A DNA stretch of 64,000 bases from Leptothoe kymatousa TAU-MAC 1615 (GTDB lineage: Bacteria; Cyanobacteriota; Cyanobacteriia; Phormidesmidales; Phormidesmidaceae): the NCBI RefSeq assembly GCF_018739865.1, contig NZ_JADOER010000008.1:107128-171127 (forward strand), read 5' to 3'. The notes under the pieces are model-generated. The model was not told the origin of the DNA and did no database searches. It worked only from the letters and a program-made list of their open reading frames with translations. Positions within the stretch are counted from its first letter, which is position 1; each line of letters opens with the position of its first letter. Made by a program: the position numbers and the translations under genes. Shown here piece by piece: positions 20,654-28,932 of the stretch.

Positions 20654-21031
20654 TTACTGAAAGAAATCTAGTTCAAAGGCTCTGGGTTGGCCACTTTCCA
20701 AAAGGGCGAGATTACTTTTTAGCTGTCGCCACACTAGACCCGCACTCAGAAACGTCAGGGGCGCCGCTGTTGCATAGGAGAGCCAGGTAGGCGTACCAAA
20801 ACATCCTAGACCGGAGGCTAGAAAAATAGCCGTGCCAGCGCAGATACCCATGAATGGCAGCTGAATATTAATCCCCCCCAGCTTTTTCACCACTGCCGTC
20901 GAGCGAGTTTTGCGCCATGCCGCCACAATATCTTTGAGCACAGCACTAAAGGCGGCCCCTGAGGTCACTGCAATCAATAGTCCAGCCACCATAAAAAAGT
21001 AGGGAGGCGTAAAAAAGTAGTAATAGTTCAT
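20654..21031 (-). CDS. Small membrane protein, conserved-type, unknown function
   Basis: 125 residues with three predicted membrane helices: about 12-32 (FFMVAGLLIAVTSGAAFSAVL), 60-75 (MGICAGTAIFLASGL) and 82-102. A basic loop AWRKTRSTAVVKKLGG lies between the first two. The N-terminus MNYYYFFTPPYFFM is unusually aromatic. No named family is recognised. It is convergent with the TPR gene and divergent from the oxidoreductase. Confidence 0.65.
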   Translation of the reverse strand: MNYYYFFTPPYFFMVAGLLIAVTSGAAFSAVLKDIVAAWRKTRSTAVVKKLGGINIQLPFMGICAGTAIFLASGLGCFGTPTWLSYATAAPLTFLSAGLVWRQLKSNLALLESGQPRAFELDFFQ

Positions 21032-21154
21032 GGCTGGGGGATAGGAAGCTTGTAACGTTCTGTTAATTGCCCCATTATACGTGCCGCTAGCGCTGTGTCC
21101 CTCTTCTCGCTAGTCTAGTTACTCGAGAGTTTTGCCGTTTAGTTTGGGTGTGCC

Positions 21155-22240
21155 ATGAGCCAAGGGTCCATTGGTGTTGCTGTTGTGGGTACAGGGTTTG
21201 GCCAGAAGATCCACATTCCGGGTTTGCAGGCCCACCATCGCACCGATGTGGTGGCGGTGTACCATCGCGATTTATCGAAGGCCCAAGCCATTGCGGCGAG
21301 CCATGGCATTCCCCATGCCTGCGACACCATCGAAGCTATTGTGGCCCTACCCCAGGTGCAGGCGGTCAGTGTTGCCACCCCGCCGTTTGCCCACTACGCG
21401 ATGGCCAAGGTTATTTTGCAGGCGGGCAAACATCTGCTATTAGAAAAACCAACCACCCTCAATGTGCAAGAAGCGGAAACGCTCCAACAGCTGGCCCAAC
21501 AAAACTCCGTAGCCGCTGTGATGGACTTTGAGTTTCGCTTTATTCCTGCCTGGCAGCGGCTGGCGGAACTGATGCAAGCCGACTACGTTGGCCAAAAACG
21601 CCTGATTAAAATTGATTGGATTGCCGGTAGCCGCGCGAATCCGCAACGGGCTTGGAACTGGTATGCCCGCAAGGATCAAGGCGGCGGTGCCCTGGGGTCC
21701 ATTGGCTCCCACATGTTCGACTATGTGAGCTGGCTATTTGGTCCGGTGAAGCGGCTATCGGCCAACCTCAGCACCACCATCACCCAGCGCCCCGATCCGA
21801 TCTCCGGTGAGTATAAACCCGTGGATTCTGACGATACTTGCAGCATTTCGTTGGAGCTGGTGGATGGCACCCCTGTGCAAGTGACCCTGAGTGCCGTGGC
21901 GTTGGCGGGGCGCGGCCACTGGGTTGAGGTATATGGCGAGCAGGGCACCCTGGTGCTGGGTAATGCTAACCAAAAGGACTATATCCATGGCTTTACCCTG
22001 TGCGGTAGCCAGGCCGGTGCCCCGCTGGAACCGTTGGAAATTCCAGAACGGCTGGCCTTTCCCACCCTCTATGACGATGGCCGGTTAGCCCCCTTTATTC
22101 GGGTGGTCGACCATTGGGTAGCCTGTATTGAACAACAGCAGTCCCTAGCCCCATCGTTAGCGGAAGGGGTATATTCTCAACTGTTGATGGATTTGACCCA
22201 TCAAGCCAATGTTCAACAAAATTGGGTGCCTGTTCCCTGA
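21155..22240 (+). CDS. Gfo/Idh/MocA family oxidoreductase
   Basis: NAD(P)-dependent dehydrogenase family acting on sugars or related compounds. The N-terminal Rossmann fold shows VAVVGTGFGQKIHIPGLQAH. The family's catalytic Lys motif is in LLEKPTTLNVQEAE (about residue 95-108). The C-terminal domain has GGGALGSIGSHMFDYVSWLFG, with the conserved His. 361 residues is normal. The substrate cannot be told from sequence; no pathway neighbours. Confidence 0.9.
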   Translation: MSQGSIGVAVVGTGFGQKIHIPGLQAHHRTDVVAVYHRDLSKAQAIAASHGIPHACDTIEAIVALPQVQAVSVATPPFAHYAMAKVILQAGKHLLLEKPTTLNVQEAETLQQLAQQNSVAAVMDFEFRFIPAWQRLAELMQADYVGQKRLIKIDWIAGSRANPQRAWNWYARKDQGGGALGSIGSHMFDYVSWLFGPVKRLSANLSTTITQRPDPISGEYKPVDSDDTCSISLELVDGTPVQVTLSAVALAGRGHWVEVYGEQGTLVLGNANQKDYIHGFTLCGSQAGAPLEPLEIPERLAFPTLYDDGRLAPFIRVVDHWVACIEQQQSLAPSLAEGVYSQLLMDLTHQANVQQNWVPVP

Positions 22241-22271
22241 GGGGGAATGAGGATTTAGGGGCTCCGTAGCT

Positions 22272-23072
22272 ATGTCGTCGCAAAAGTTTTCCATTCGTGC
22301 TTTGCAAACGGTGAGGCGTTCTCTGCAGCGGCAGCTGGTTTTGCCTGCCTGTGAGCACACCCCCAATGCTGAATCTGCGGGCGATATCCCGGAGCCAGAT
22401 TCATTGGCGAGTCTGAGTACCTTATTTCGGAAGGGAGGGTTTGCCCATTCGGAAGGGTCTACCCCGAATACCAATGGCCGTTGGTTTATTAGTACGGTGG
22501 ATGCCAGCGCCGCGCTTAAGCCTTTGCCAGGCATTGCCCTAAAACCTAACTATTGCCTGGTGACCTATCTGTATCGCATCCGCAGGGCCAATGAAAACCA
22601 TGGGGGGGCGGTCACCTGGGCGATGGCCAATAGATTAAGCACCACCTCCCACCTGGAAGCGGCCTTGGAAGCGGCGGGTGATTATAATACGCCCCCCTAC
22701 CCCGAGGGGGCGTTATCCAATTACATGACGGCGATTACCGGCGATTTAACGTCGGGTTCGTTTGCGATCGCATCTGTACTTCAGCGAGAACTGCAAGAGT
22801 TTGGGCGCTGCGGCAAGTTTTACCGCTGGCACCACCACCGCTTAATTGGGGCTATCCCTAGTAAACGCCAGTGGAAATGGCGCATGGAGCAGCCAAAAAG
22901 CCTACTGCCTACGGTACATAAGCTGCCCAATGGCAAAAGAACCGTCGAATTTTATACCTGTAAAGTTGCCCCGCCTATCGGCATCTTTCACCATGTGGAT
23001 CGCTACGGTGGCAATGGCTATGTGGCTAAGGCCACCAATCATCCGGTCGCCGCTTGCGTCGGCAAAGCCTAA
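22272..23072 (+). CDS. Hypothetical protein
   Basis: A 266-residue soluble protein without a signal peptide, starting MSSQKFSIRALQTVRRSLQRQ. No family recognised. A Cys/His-rich middle (ELQEFGRCGKFYRWHHHRLIG) and a basic KRQWKWRMEQPKS stretch are notable. Good codon use and position 31 bp behind the oxidoreductase gene suggest a real, possibly co-transcribed gene. Confidence 0.65.
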   Translation: MSSQKFSIRALQTVRRSLQRQLVLPACEHTPNAESAGDIPEPDSLASLSTLFRKGGFAHSEGSTPNTNGRWFISTVDASAALKPLPGIALKPNYCLVTYLYRIRRANENHGGAVTWAMANRLSTTSHLEAALEAAGDYNTPPYPEGALSNYMTAITGDLTSGSFAIASVLQRELQEFGRCGKFYRWHHHRLIGAIPSKRQWKWRMEQPKSLLPTVHKLPNGKRTVEFYTCKVAPPIGIFHHVDRYGGNGYVAKATNHPVAACVGKA

Positions 23073-23093
23073 ACCGGCATCCGCGATCGCTAG

Positions 23094-23714
23094 CTAACGC
23101 AAAAAGCTGCTCACAAACCACAGCAGAATCATGGTGATAATCCCCACCACCGCATTGATTCGTTCCGCCGATAGCTCAAGGCTGGGTTGACCCACCAAAT
23201 TAATAAACGCAAGGCCTAGTAGAACCCCGACAAACAAACCGCCGGTGGCAAACCCCAAAGACCGCCAAAACTTACGCTCTTTGCGATTGATAAAGTAAAT
23301 GGTTGCGGCTACGGCAAACCCTAGGGCCGTTGCTGCGCTATTGGCCGCAAACCAAGCCAGAGCCGACAGCGCTAAAAACACCACAGATGGCCATAAAATA
23401 TCGTCCCGACTGGGGGTATCTAGCCAGTCTTGGAGCCAGTTTGGCGTTTGGGGCGTGGGCAAAGAAACCCGAGGGGTAGAGGCCGACGATTCTGCGGATT
23501 TTTCAGCGAAACGAATTCGATCCGGCACTTTTATTTTGCCTTCCTGGCGCATCCGTAGCCGCTCCATCAGGATGGCGTCATAGGCCGCTTCAATGGCCTC
23601 CTTTTGCTTTGGATCATCCTGACATTCATCTATAAGGCGCTTGCGAGCCACCTGCACCTCTTCGAAAGACGATGACTCATCCAATCCCAACGTTTTATAG
23701 TTGCTTTCATTCAT
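23094..23714 (-). CDS. CPP1-like / J-like domain membrane protein
   Basis: Cyanobacterial member of the CPP1 (chaperone-like protein of POR1) family; in plants CPP1 stabilises protochlorophyllide oxidoreductase. The N-terminus is J-domain-like (NYKTLGLDESSSFEEVQVARKR..., EAIEAAYDAILMERL) but lacks the HPD motif needed to stimulate Hsp70. The C-terminal half has three to four membrane helices. 206 residues is typical. Convergent with the preceding hypothetical gene (21 bp apart). Confidence 0.85.
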   Translation of the reverse strand: MNESNYKTLGLDESSSFEEVQVARKRLIDECQDDPKQKEAIEAAYDAILMERLRMRQEGKIKVPDRIRFAEKSAESSASTPRVSLPTPQTPNWLQDWLDTPSRDDILWPSVVFLALSALAWFAANSAATALGFAVAATIYFINRKERKFWRSLGFATGGLFVGVLLGLAFINLVGQPSLELSAERINAVVGIITMILLWFVSSFLR

Positions 23715-24432
23715 GTCAACACCTGGTACGTATGGTGGCTATTACGATGGTTTTACAGTGGTGATACAACGTACACCAAAAAAAGTACACCAAAAAAAGA
23801 ATAGTTCGGCGCGTATCAAGAGACACCATTGCCCATGATACCTATCAGTCTAACTATCCTGGCAAAAAAATAGTCAGTGTGACGGAAATGTCAGATAACT
23901 TTTTAGAAGTTTCGTTGTCTACTATAACGTCACCCTGCTGCCGTCCTTATAATGGCTGGAATCATAACAATTGACTACAATTGCAGGGCGTTGCACCCCA
24001 TGATTTAGTCAAAAATACAGGTAGGTCGCTTAACCTGTCTTCTTTGTCCACCGTATATCTACTATCAGTAAATATACGACGGCCCTATGGGGCTATGCTG
24101 GATTGGTTTTAGTCCCATACAACTGAACCCAGATCGTTAGGATGAAATAGTCGCGGTTGGCCCACTCTATTTAACAAAATTTTTTGATAAGGTGTGGAAG
24201 CCCTGTAAAACTTCTCTGAAGTTATTGAAAACTTGTGAAATAGGACTTTAGACGTGCCTTTTCGGGCAATCTAACCGCAGTAAGATTTATGTCGTTGTTA
24301 ATCTATAGAAATAAACAATTTAAGATAGGGACCTTTGTCCGCAAATCTGAGGATTGATTTTTTAGAGATTATCAACGCTAAGTTTATTTTTACGTTTTTT
24401 ACCTAGACTCGTATTTTTTTGGTGTAAGGATT
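23715..24432. other. 718-bp divergent regulatory region
   Basis: It lies between the CPP1-like gene and the response regulator gene. It contains a 14-bp exact tandem repeat (23771-23798) and a TATAAT at 23948-23953, a candidate -10 for a promoter far upstream of the regulator. A candidate stem is AACTTCTCTGAAGTT near 24208. The long AT-rich leader suggests several promoters or a small RNA; I cannot resolve which. Confidence 0.45.
23771..23798. repeat. 14-bp exact tandem repeat
   Basis: GTACACCAAAAAAA occurs twice head-to-tail just upstream of the CPP1-like gene (57 bp before its start). It could be a paired operator or simple slippage. Confidence 0.8.
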
Positions 24433-25155
24433 ATGACCACGGCCTCTGCCAAAATTTTAGTTGTAGACGATGACCCAGCCATCCGCAACCTGATCCATCG
24501 CTTTTTAGCTAAGCAGACCTACGAAATGGAATCTGCGGAGGATGGGAAACACGCTCTGGCCGTGTTTGAACAGTTCAACCCAGACCTAGTGATTCTTGAT
24601 GTTAACCTGCCCGATGCCAATGGGTATGACCTGTGCAAAGAGATGCAATCTCGCACGGGTGTATTTGTATTGATGCTGACCAGCCGTACCGATGAATCGG
24701 ATAAGATTCACGGCTTTAACCAGGGTGCGGATGACTATATTACTAAGCCCTTTAGCCTCGGTGAACTAGAGGTGCGGGTGGGGGCTATTCTCAAGCGTCA
24801 GCGTCCGGTAACGGCGGCAGAACAGCAGTGTCTAACCTTTAATTCCCTGGCGATTGACCCCATCCGGCGGGAAGTCACCCTGGAAAGTGAGCTGGTGCCT
24901 CTGACGGCCTTAGAATTTGACCTGTTACATTTCTTGGCCAGTCATCCAGGTCGTGTTTGGCGACGCACCGAGTTAATTCAAAAGGTGTGGGATTACGAAT
25001 ATGTTGGCGATCAGCGGGTTGTCGATGTCCACATCGGCCAAATTCGTAAAAAAATTGAGATTGATACCAATCAGCCCACATTAATTCAGACCGTGCGCGG
25101 TGTTGGTTATAAGTTTGAACCCCCGTCCACCGCTGTCGAAGCCGTAGAAGGATAA
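24433..25155 (+). CDS. OmpR/PhoB-family response regulator
   Basis: Two-component transcription factor. The receiver domain has the acidic pocket DDD (residues 12-14), the phospho-acceptor Asp in LVILDVNLPDANGYDL (Asp57 region), the switch Thr/Ser in MLTSRTDESDK and the Lys in YITKPFSLGEL. The winged-helix domain (about 135-230) has PLTALEFDLLHFLASHPGRV and VVDVHIGQIRKKIE with the terminal VRGVGYKFE. 240 residues, full length. No histidine kinase is adjacent, so it is an orphan in this window; its cognate kinase cannot be inferred. Confidence 0.93.
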   Translation: MTTASAKILVVDDDPAIRNLIHRFLAKQTYEMESAEDGKHALAVFEQFNPDLVILDVNLPDANGYDLCKEMQSRTGVFVLMLTSRTDESDKIHGFNQGADDYITKPFSLGELEVRVGAILKRQRPVTAAEQQCLTFNSLAIDPIRREVTLESELVPLTALEFDLLHFLASHPGRVWRRTELIQKVWDYEYVGDQRVVDVHIGQIRKKIEIDTNQPTLIQTVRGVGYKFEPPSTAVEAVEG

Positions 25156-25199
25156 ACAGTTGGGCCGTTAAACCACCCGACCGGGGGTTAGCTGAGCTA

Positions 25200-25540
25200 T
25201 TTAATTGGGGCTATGGAACTGGGTTCTGTGGCCCCAATTGCTATGGGGAGACGGCGGTCGGTCCTGGTCAGCGGCGATGGCAGGGCCGATTTGGCGACGG
25301 TTTTTAATGCCAAATGCGCCTGCCGTACACCCTGGTGCCAAATCGGCAATCCTGTCGGGGCAACCTCTTGTGGATGCCTGCCTATGGAGAGGCGTGGGTC
25401 GTGGTGGGGCCTTGGGCCTTTGTGGGGTATGGGGGGGTGCCGCGTAATCCCTCATCGAGCCTAATATTTCGTCTTCACAGACCCCTAGGGCTGTGGGGGC
25501 ACTCCCTTGGGGATGCCCTGTGATACTGAGCACTATCAGT
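25200..25540. other. GC-rich, hairpin-dense gap: candidate structured RNA
   Basis: Unlike the AT-rich gaps around it, this stretch is GC-rich and has no convincing gene. Strong inverted repeats: AATTGGGG (about 25203-25210) with CCCCAATT (about 25232-25239), and GCCGATTTGGC (25285-25295) with GCCAAATCGGC (25337-25347). The second pair extends to CAGG..CCTG with a bulge. A GCCCCTAGGG-like hairpin lies near 25480-25505. I could not match it to rnpB, 6S, tmRNA or SRP RNA by their core motifs. Strand is undetermined. Confidence 0.4.
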
Positions 25541-25573
25541 CAAAATTTGGCCTAGCCCATGGCACCCAGCCAT

Positions 25574-25599
25574 AAAAAAAGCCTCCGCATTGCGGAGGC
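25574..25599 (-). terminator. Intrinsic terminator of hetZ-like gene
   Basis: GCCTCCGC (25581-25588), ATT loop, GCGGAGGC (25592-25599). On the minus strand it is followed by TTTTTTT (25574-25580). It lies about 40 bases after the stop at 25641. Confidence 0.92.
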
Positions 25600-25640
25600 C
25601 TTGGACGTGCACTCAAGGAAATAATTGGTAATGGGCAGAT

Positions 25641-26966
25641 TTAGCTTTCTGCTTTTGGCTTTGCTTTAGCCGTTACCTTGCCTGAGCGATTGGTATTGCG
25701 TAGTTTCCAGGCGCTGGATACTACTTGGCTCCAACGGCGCTGTACCCGTTTGGGGGTCCATCCCAGCTGCTGAGCGATGTCTGCATCGGAGGGAATGGCG
25801 CGTTTGGGGTCCTGCATTTGCTGTTGTTTTAAGGCCAGTAGATGCTTTTGTTCATCGGTAAGTTTCTCCATGAACATGGTCCACTCTTTGGGGGACAGGC
25901 CTAGATTTTTGTCTAGGTCTGCGCCTAACCATTGGTGTACCAATTCCCAGTTGTGGGACTGGGCAAACTTTTCTACGTGGTACTTAAATCGCTGTTGCAG
26001 GTAGTCGCGCTGTCGGGGGGTGAGACCAAGCACTTCGTCAATTTCGGAAGCGGCCATATCCTGCAAACGCAAGGCTAAATAGTCGATGCAGGCATGTTGG
26101 TCTTGGTCTTCGAGATATTCCACCAGCTCACGGATAATGCGATCGCGCAATACCGCTTCTGCTGGGTCGGTGACATCGGCCACCATCTGTTCCCGAATTT
26201 GCTGGAGGGCAGAGGACCGAGAATCGGCATCATCACTTTTCGGTGAGTCAACGGCCATCTCGATATCTACACAGGTTTCAGCGGGCAGACGCTTGGCAAA
26301 GCTTTGGGCTCTTAGCACCAGTAGCTGCTGGTTGTAGCAACCGGGCAAGGATATCCGACGCTTGGCGTACTGCTCAGAAAAGGCCATATATTCTGCCAGT
26401 TCCAACCGGGTTCTGGGGGTGTAGTCCGCCTCCAGATGGTTTTCGCGGCGAAATGCCTTGAGTACTTCAATGTAGAAGCCTTGGAGAAAGTCTTCTAGCA
26501 GGTTGCAGCGACCCTGGAAACCCAGCTGGGTTTTGGCGGGCGCTATGTAGCGGTAAGCGATCGCACTCAGGCGGCTTTGGAGTTCCACTCTGCCCTGGCG
26601 AGAACCGAGGCGGTAGTATTCCAAATATTTCTGAATCCGATTTTCCGCTAGGGAGTGCTGCCAGGCATTGACTTCACCAGAAGCCTGAATCCGGTCGCTT
26701 TTCCGACAGATTCTTGCCACTTCAATGGCTAGGCGGTTAGCAACCGCATGGACGGTGCGGTTGCTGCCGTTGACCTGCTCTTGAAGCATGGTTACCAAGA
26801 AACCAACCAGGGCCTGATCAACAGGACACAGTTCGCCTTCATGGGGGGTGGCAGTTTTGTTCTCAGGGGGCTTAGGAGAATCGCCCGCAGTTGGATGGAG
26901 AACGACGTTATTAGTTGAATTACGAGTAGTTAGGTTTAATACTGTAGCGGTAGATTGAGCTTTCAT
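25641..26966 (-). CDS. hetZ: HetZ-family regulatory protein
   Basis: In Anabaena HetZ is a DNA-binding regulator acting early in heterocyst differentiation; homologues also occur in filamentous species without heterocysts. Diagnostic stretches are RIQASGEVNAWQHSL, YYRLGSRQGRVELQSRLSAI, EDFLQGFY.EVLKAFRREN, RLELAEYMAFSEQYAKRRI and LGLTPRQRDYLQQRFKYH. The C-terminal part holds two sigma-like helix-turn-helix stretches (LGLTPRQRDYL, LGWTPKRVQRRW). A disordered N-terminal 45 residues and a basic KAKPKAES tail extend it to 441 residues. It has a long upstream region and its own terminator. No patU or hetR lies in the window. Family assignment is from remembered sequence patterns. Confidence 0.85.
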   Translation of the reverse strand: MKAQSTATVLNLTTRNSTNNVVLHPTAGDSPKPPENKTATPHEGELCPVDQALVGFLVTMLQEQVNGSNRTVHAVANRLAIEVARICRKSDRIQASGEVNAWQHSLAENRIQKYLEYYRLGSRQGRVELQSRLSAIAYRYIAPAKTQLGFQGRCNLLEDFLQGFYIEVLKAFRRENHLEADYTPRTRLELAEYMAFSEQYAKRRISLPGCYNQQLLVLRAQSFAKRLPAETCVDIEMAVDSPKSDDADSRSSALQQIREQMVADVTDPAEAVLRDRIIRELVEYLEDQDQHACIDYLALRLQDMAASEIDEVLGLTPRQRDYLQQRFKYHVEKFAQSHNWELVHQWLGADLDKNLGLSPKEWTMFMEKLTDEQKHLLALKQQQMQDPKRAIPSDADIAQQLGWTPKRVQRRWSQVVSSAWKLRNTNRSGKVTAKAKPKAES

Positions 26967-27501
26967 AGTTCCCTTAGTGATGCACGCCCCGTCTAATCGA
27001 GGAGCTGTTCAGTTGGCAGTTGGAGCTGTAGGCCTGTCCTTAGTGGACAGTTTCACTGTAAAGGGACTCAATCTGGAATCTAAATACCAGTGTGTCACTA
27101 TCCAAACCAAATGGACGTAGAGTCTGTTGAAAGACCGGATGCTGCTCGAAAATATAGGGCATCAATAACTCTAAAATACTTGCTGTGTGGTCGTTTGGCA
27201 GATGACTCAAATAAAGGGGTAGACACTTGAATCTGTTTAAAGTTGACGTCCTTGACTGTGACAGTTGAGTAGATAGTCTATCTTTTAAGTCTATTTTTAT
27301 CAGTGTGACAGTTGCAGCAAAATCGATGAATCTCGACGTATCAACAACTATTGATGAGCTGATGGTTAATCTAATAATTCCCTGACGTATTCCACTATTT
27401 AATAGCTACGTAAATACGGCAGCCTGTCCGGTGGTTTTACGGCAGACCAGGATGAAGAGTATGTAGAGAAAAATTGCGCTCAGGTGAGAATCTATAAAGC
27501 T
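26967..27501. promoter_or_regulatory. 535-bp divergent region between hetZ and larC
   Basis: No gene. It holds two copies of TGTGACAGTTG (27257-27267 and 27304-27314, 47 bp apart start to start) and a 13-bp palindrome AGATAGTCTATCT (27271-27283) between them. The arrangement looks like operator sites for one or both divergent genes. No consensus HetR (GGG..CTAACCCC) or clear NtcA (GTAN8TAC) box was found by eye. Confidence 0.5.
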
Positions 27502-28932
27502 ATGGAAAAGATTGCGTATTTTGATTGCTCAACCGGTATTGCTGGCAATATGTGTCTCGGTGCAATCTTGTCGGCGGGAATGCCACTAAAGGAGTTACTG
27601 GCCCAGCTCAAGGGACTCGGTTTAGAGGATGAGTATGAGTTTACAGTTGCTCACGTTAAGCGTCAGGAACAAGCGGCAACTTCAGTCACGATTAAGCTGG
27701 GGCATGCCCATGGCCATCGCCATTTGCCGGATATTGAAGCGCTGATTCAACGGGCGAATTTGCCGGATCGGGTGGTGCAGTGGAGTTTGGCTATTTTTCG
27801 TGAGCTGGCCGCCGCCGAAGCTGCGGTCCATGGCATTCCAGCGGAGCAGGTGCACTTTCACGAAGTGGGGGCCACCGATGCCCTAATCGATGTGGTGGGT
27901 ACCTGTTTGGGGCTGCATTGGTTGGGGGTGGATCGCATGGTGTGTTCGCCGCTGCCGGTGGGCGGCGGGACTGTTAAGGCGGCCCATGGGCGTTTGCCTG
28001 TCCCGGCACCGGCGGTGTTAGAGCTATTTCGCCGCGCCCAGGTACCTATATATAGCAATGGAATTAATCGGGAATTGGTGACGCCGACGGGGGCTGCGAT
28101 CGCCACTAGCCTGTGTGAGTCCTTTGGTCCTCCACCGGCTATGGTTCTGCAACAGGTGGGGCTAGGTGCCGGCAGCCACGATTTGCCCATGCCCAATATT
28201 TTGCGGCTATGGATTGGTACCGATGCTGCCGCCATCGCCGATCGTTCAAGCAGTGTCCATAATCACCGGGCTGGCCACTCCCCTGGCCACAGCCATTCCG
28301 ATGGCCACAGCCATTCCGATGGCCACAGCCATTCCGATGGCCACAGCCATTCCGATGGCCACAGCCACGATCATCACCATGACCCGGCTGGCAACACACC
28401 TGAGCCGCAACCCGGCTACACAGAATCTGTGGTGGAGCTTCAAACCCAGCTGGACGATCTCACGCCCCAGGCCATTGGCTATCTCTATGACGTTTTATTT
28501 CAAGCTGGGGCTTTGGACGTGTTTACCCAAGCCATTGGCATGAAAAAAAATCGCCCAGGCATTCTGCTAACGGTGGTGTGCACCCAGGCCAATCAAGCGG
28601 CCTGCCAATCCCGTCTCTTTGCTGAAACCACGACCCTGGGGGTGCGTTGTACCCTGCAGCAGCGCCGTACCCTCTATCGCACATGGCGTTCGGTCAATAC
28701 CGTGTATGGGGCGGTAGACATTAAAGCCGGGTTGGCCACGCCCCAGGGCCCGGCCCTAAATCTGCAGCCCGAATACGAAACCTGTGCCCAACTGGCCCGT
28801 GATCAAGGGGTGGGTTGGAAGCGGGTGCAGTGGGCGGCCATTGCAGCCGCTCAGGCCCTTTACACCCAGCAAGATTGGCCATTGCAGCCGCCAGAACCCC
28901 AAGGGACCAAGCCATCGGCTCCTGGGGGTTAA
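27502..28932 (+). CDS. larC: Nickel-pincer cofactor nickel insertase LarC
   Basis: LarC inserts nickel, in a CTP-dependent step, into the pyridinium dithiocarboxylate cofactor first described for lactate racemase. The N-terminus KIAYFDCSTGIAGNMCLGA and HFHEVGATDALIDVVGTC are family signatures. TPTGAAI and MKKNRPGILLTVVC mark the conserved middle and C-terminal domains. Residues about 251-295 are a His-rich insert, (GHSHSD)n ending HDHHHD, made of exact 18-bp repeats, which probably binds Ni. ATG 27502 is chosen over the upstream in-frame start at 27484 because MEKIAYFDCSTG fits the family start. larB and larE are not in the window. The stop overlaps the convergent next gene by 4 bp. Confidence 0.92.
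   Translation: MEKIAYFDCSTGIAGNMCLGAILSAGMPLKELLAQLKGLGLEDEYEFTVAHVKRQEQAATSVTIKLGHAHGHRHLPDIEALIQRANLPDRVVQWSLAIFRELAAAEAAVHGIPAEQVHFHEVGATDALIDVVGTCLGLHWLGVDRMVCSPLPVGGGTVKAAHGRLPVPAPAVLELFRRAQVPIYSNGINRELVTPTGAAIATSLCESFGPPPAMVLQQVGLGAGSHDLPMPNILRLWIGTDAAAIADRSSSVHNHRAGHSPGHSHSDGHSHSDGHSHSDGHSHSDGHSHDHHHDPAGNTPEPQPGYTESVVELQTQLDDLTPQAIGYLYDVLFQAGALDVFTQAIGMKKNRPGILLTVVCTQANQAACQSRLFAETTTLGVRCTLQQRRTLYRTWRSVNTVYGAVDIKAGLATPQGPALNLQPEYETCAQLARDQGVGWKRVQWAAIAAAQALYTQQDWPLQPPEPQGTKPSAPGG
28285..28371. repeat. 18-bp tandem repeats encoding the His-rich insert of LarC
   Basis: Four exact copies of GGCCACAGCCATTCCGAT (28285-28302, 28303-28320, 28321-28338, 28339-28356) plus a partial fifth. Each unit encodes GHSHSD. 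Confidence 0.95.

Noticed and set aside
25200..25540. Possible RNase P RNA, 6S RNA or tmRNA
   Set aside because: I found no GAGGAAAGTCC-like rnpB core, no tmRNA tag or Rfam-like motif; kept only as a candidate structured region.
28285..28371. CRISPR-like tandem 18-bp repeats
   Set aside because: They are in frame inside larC, with no spacers; a coding His-rich repeat.
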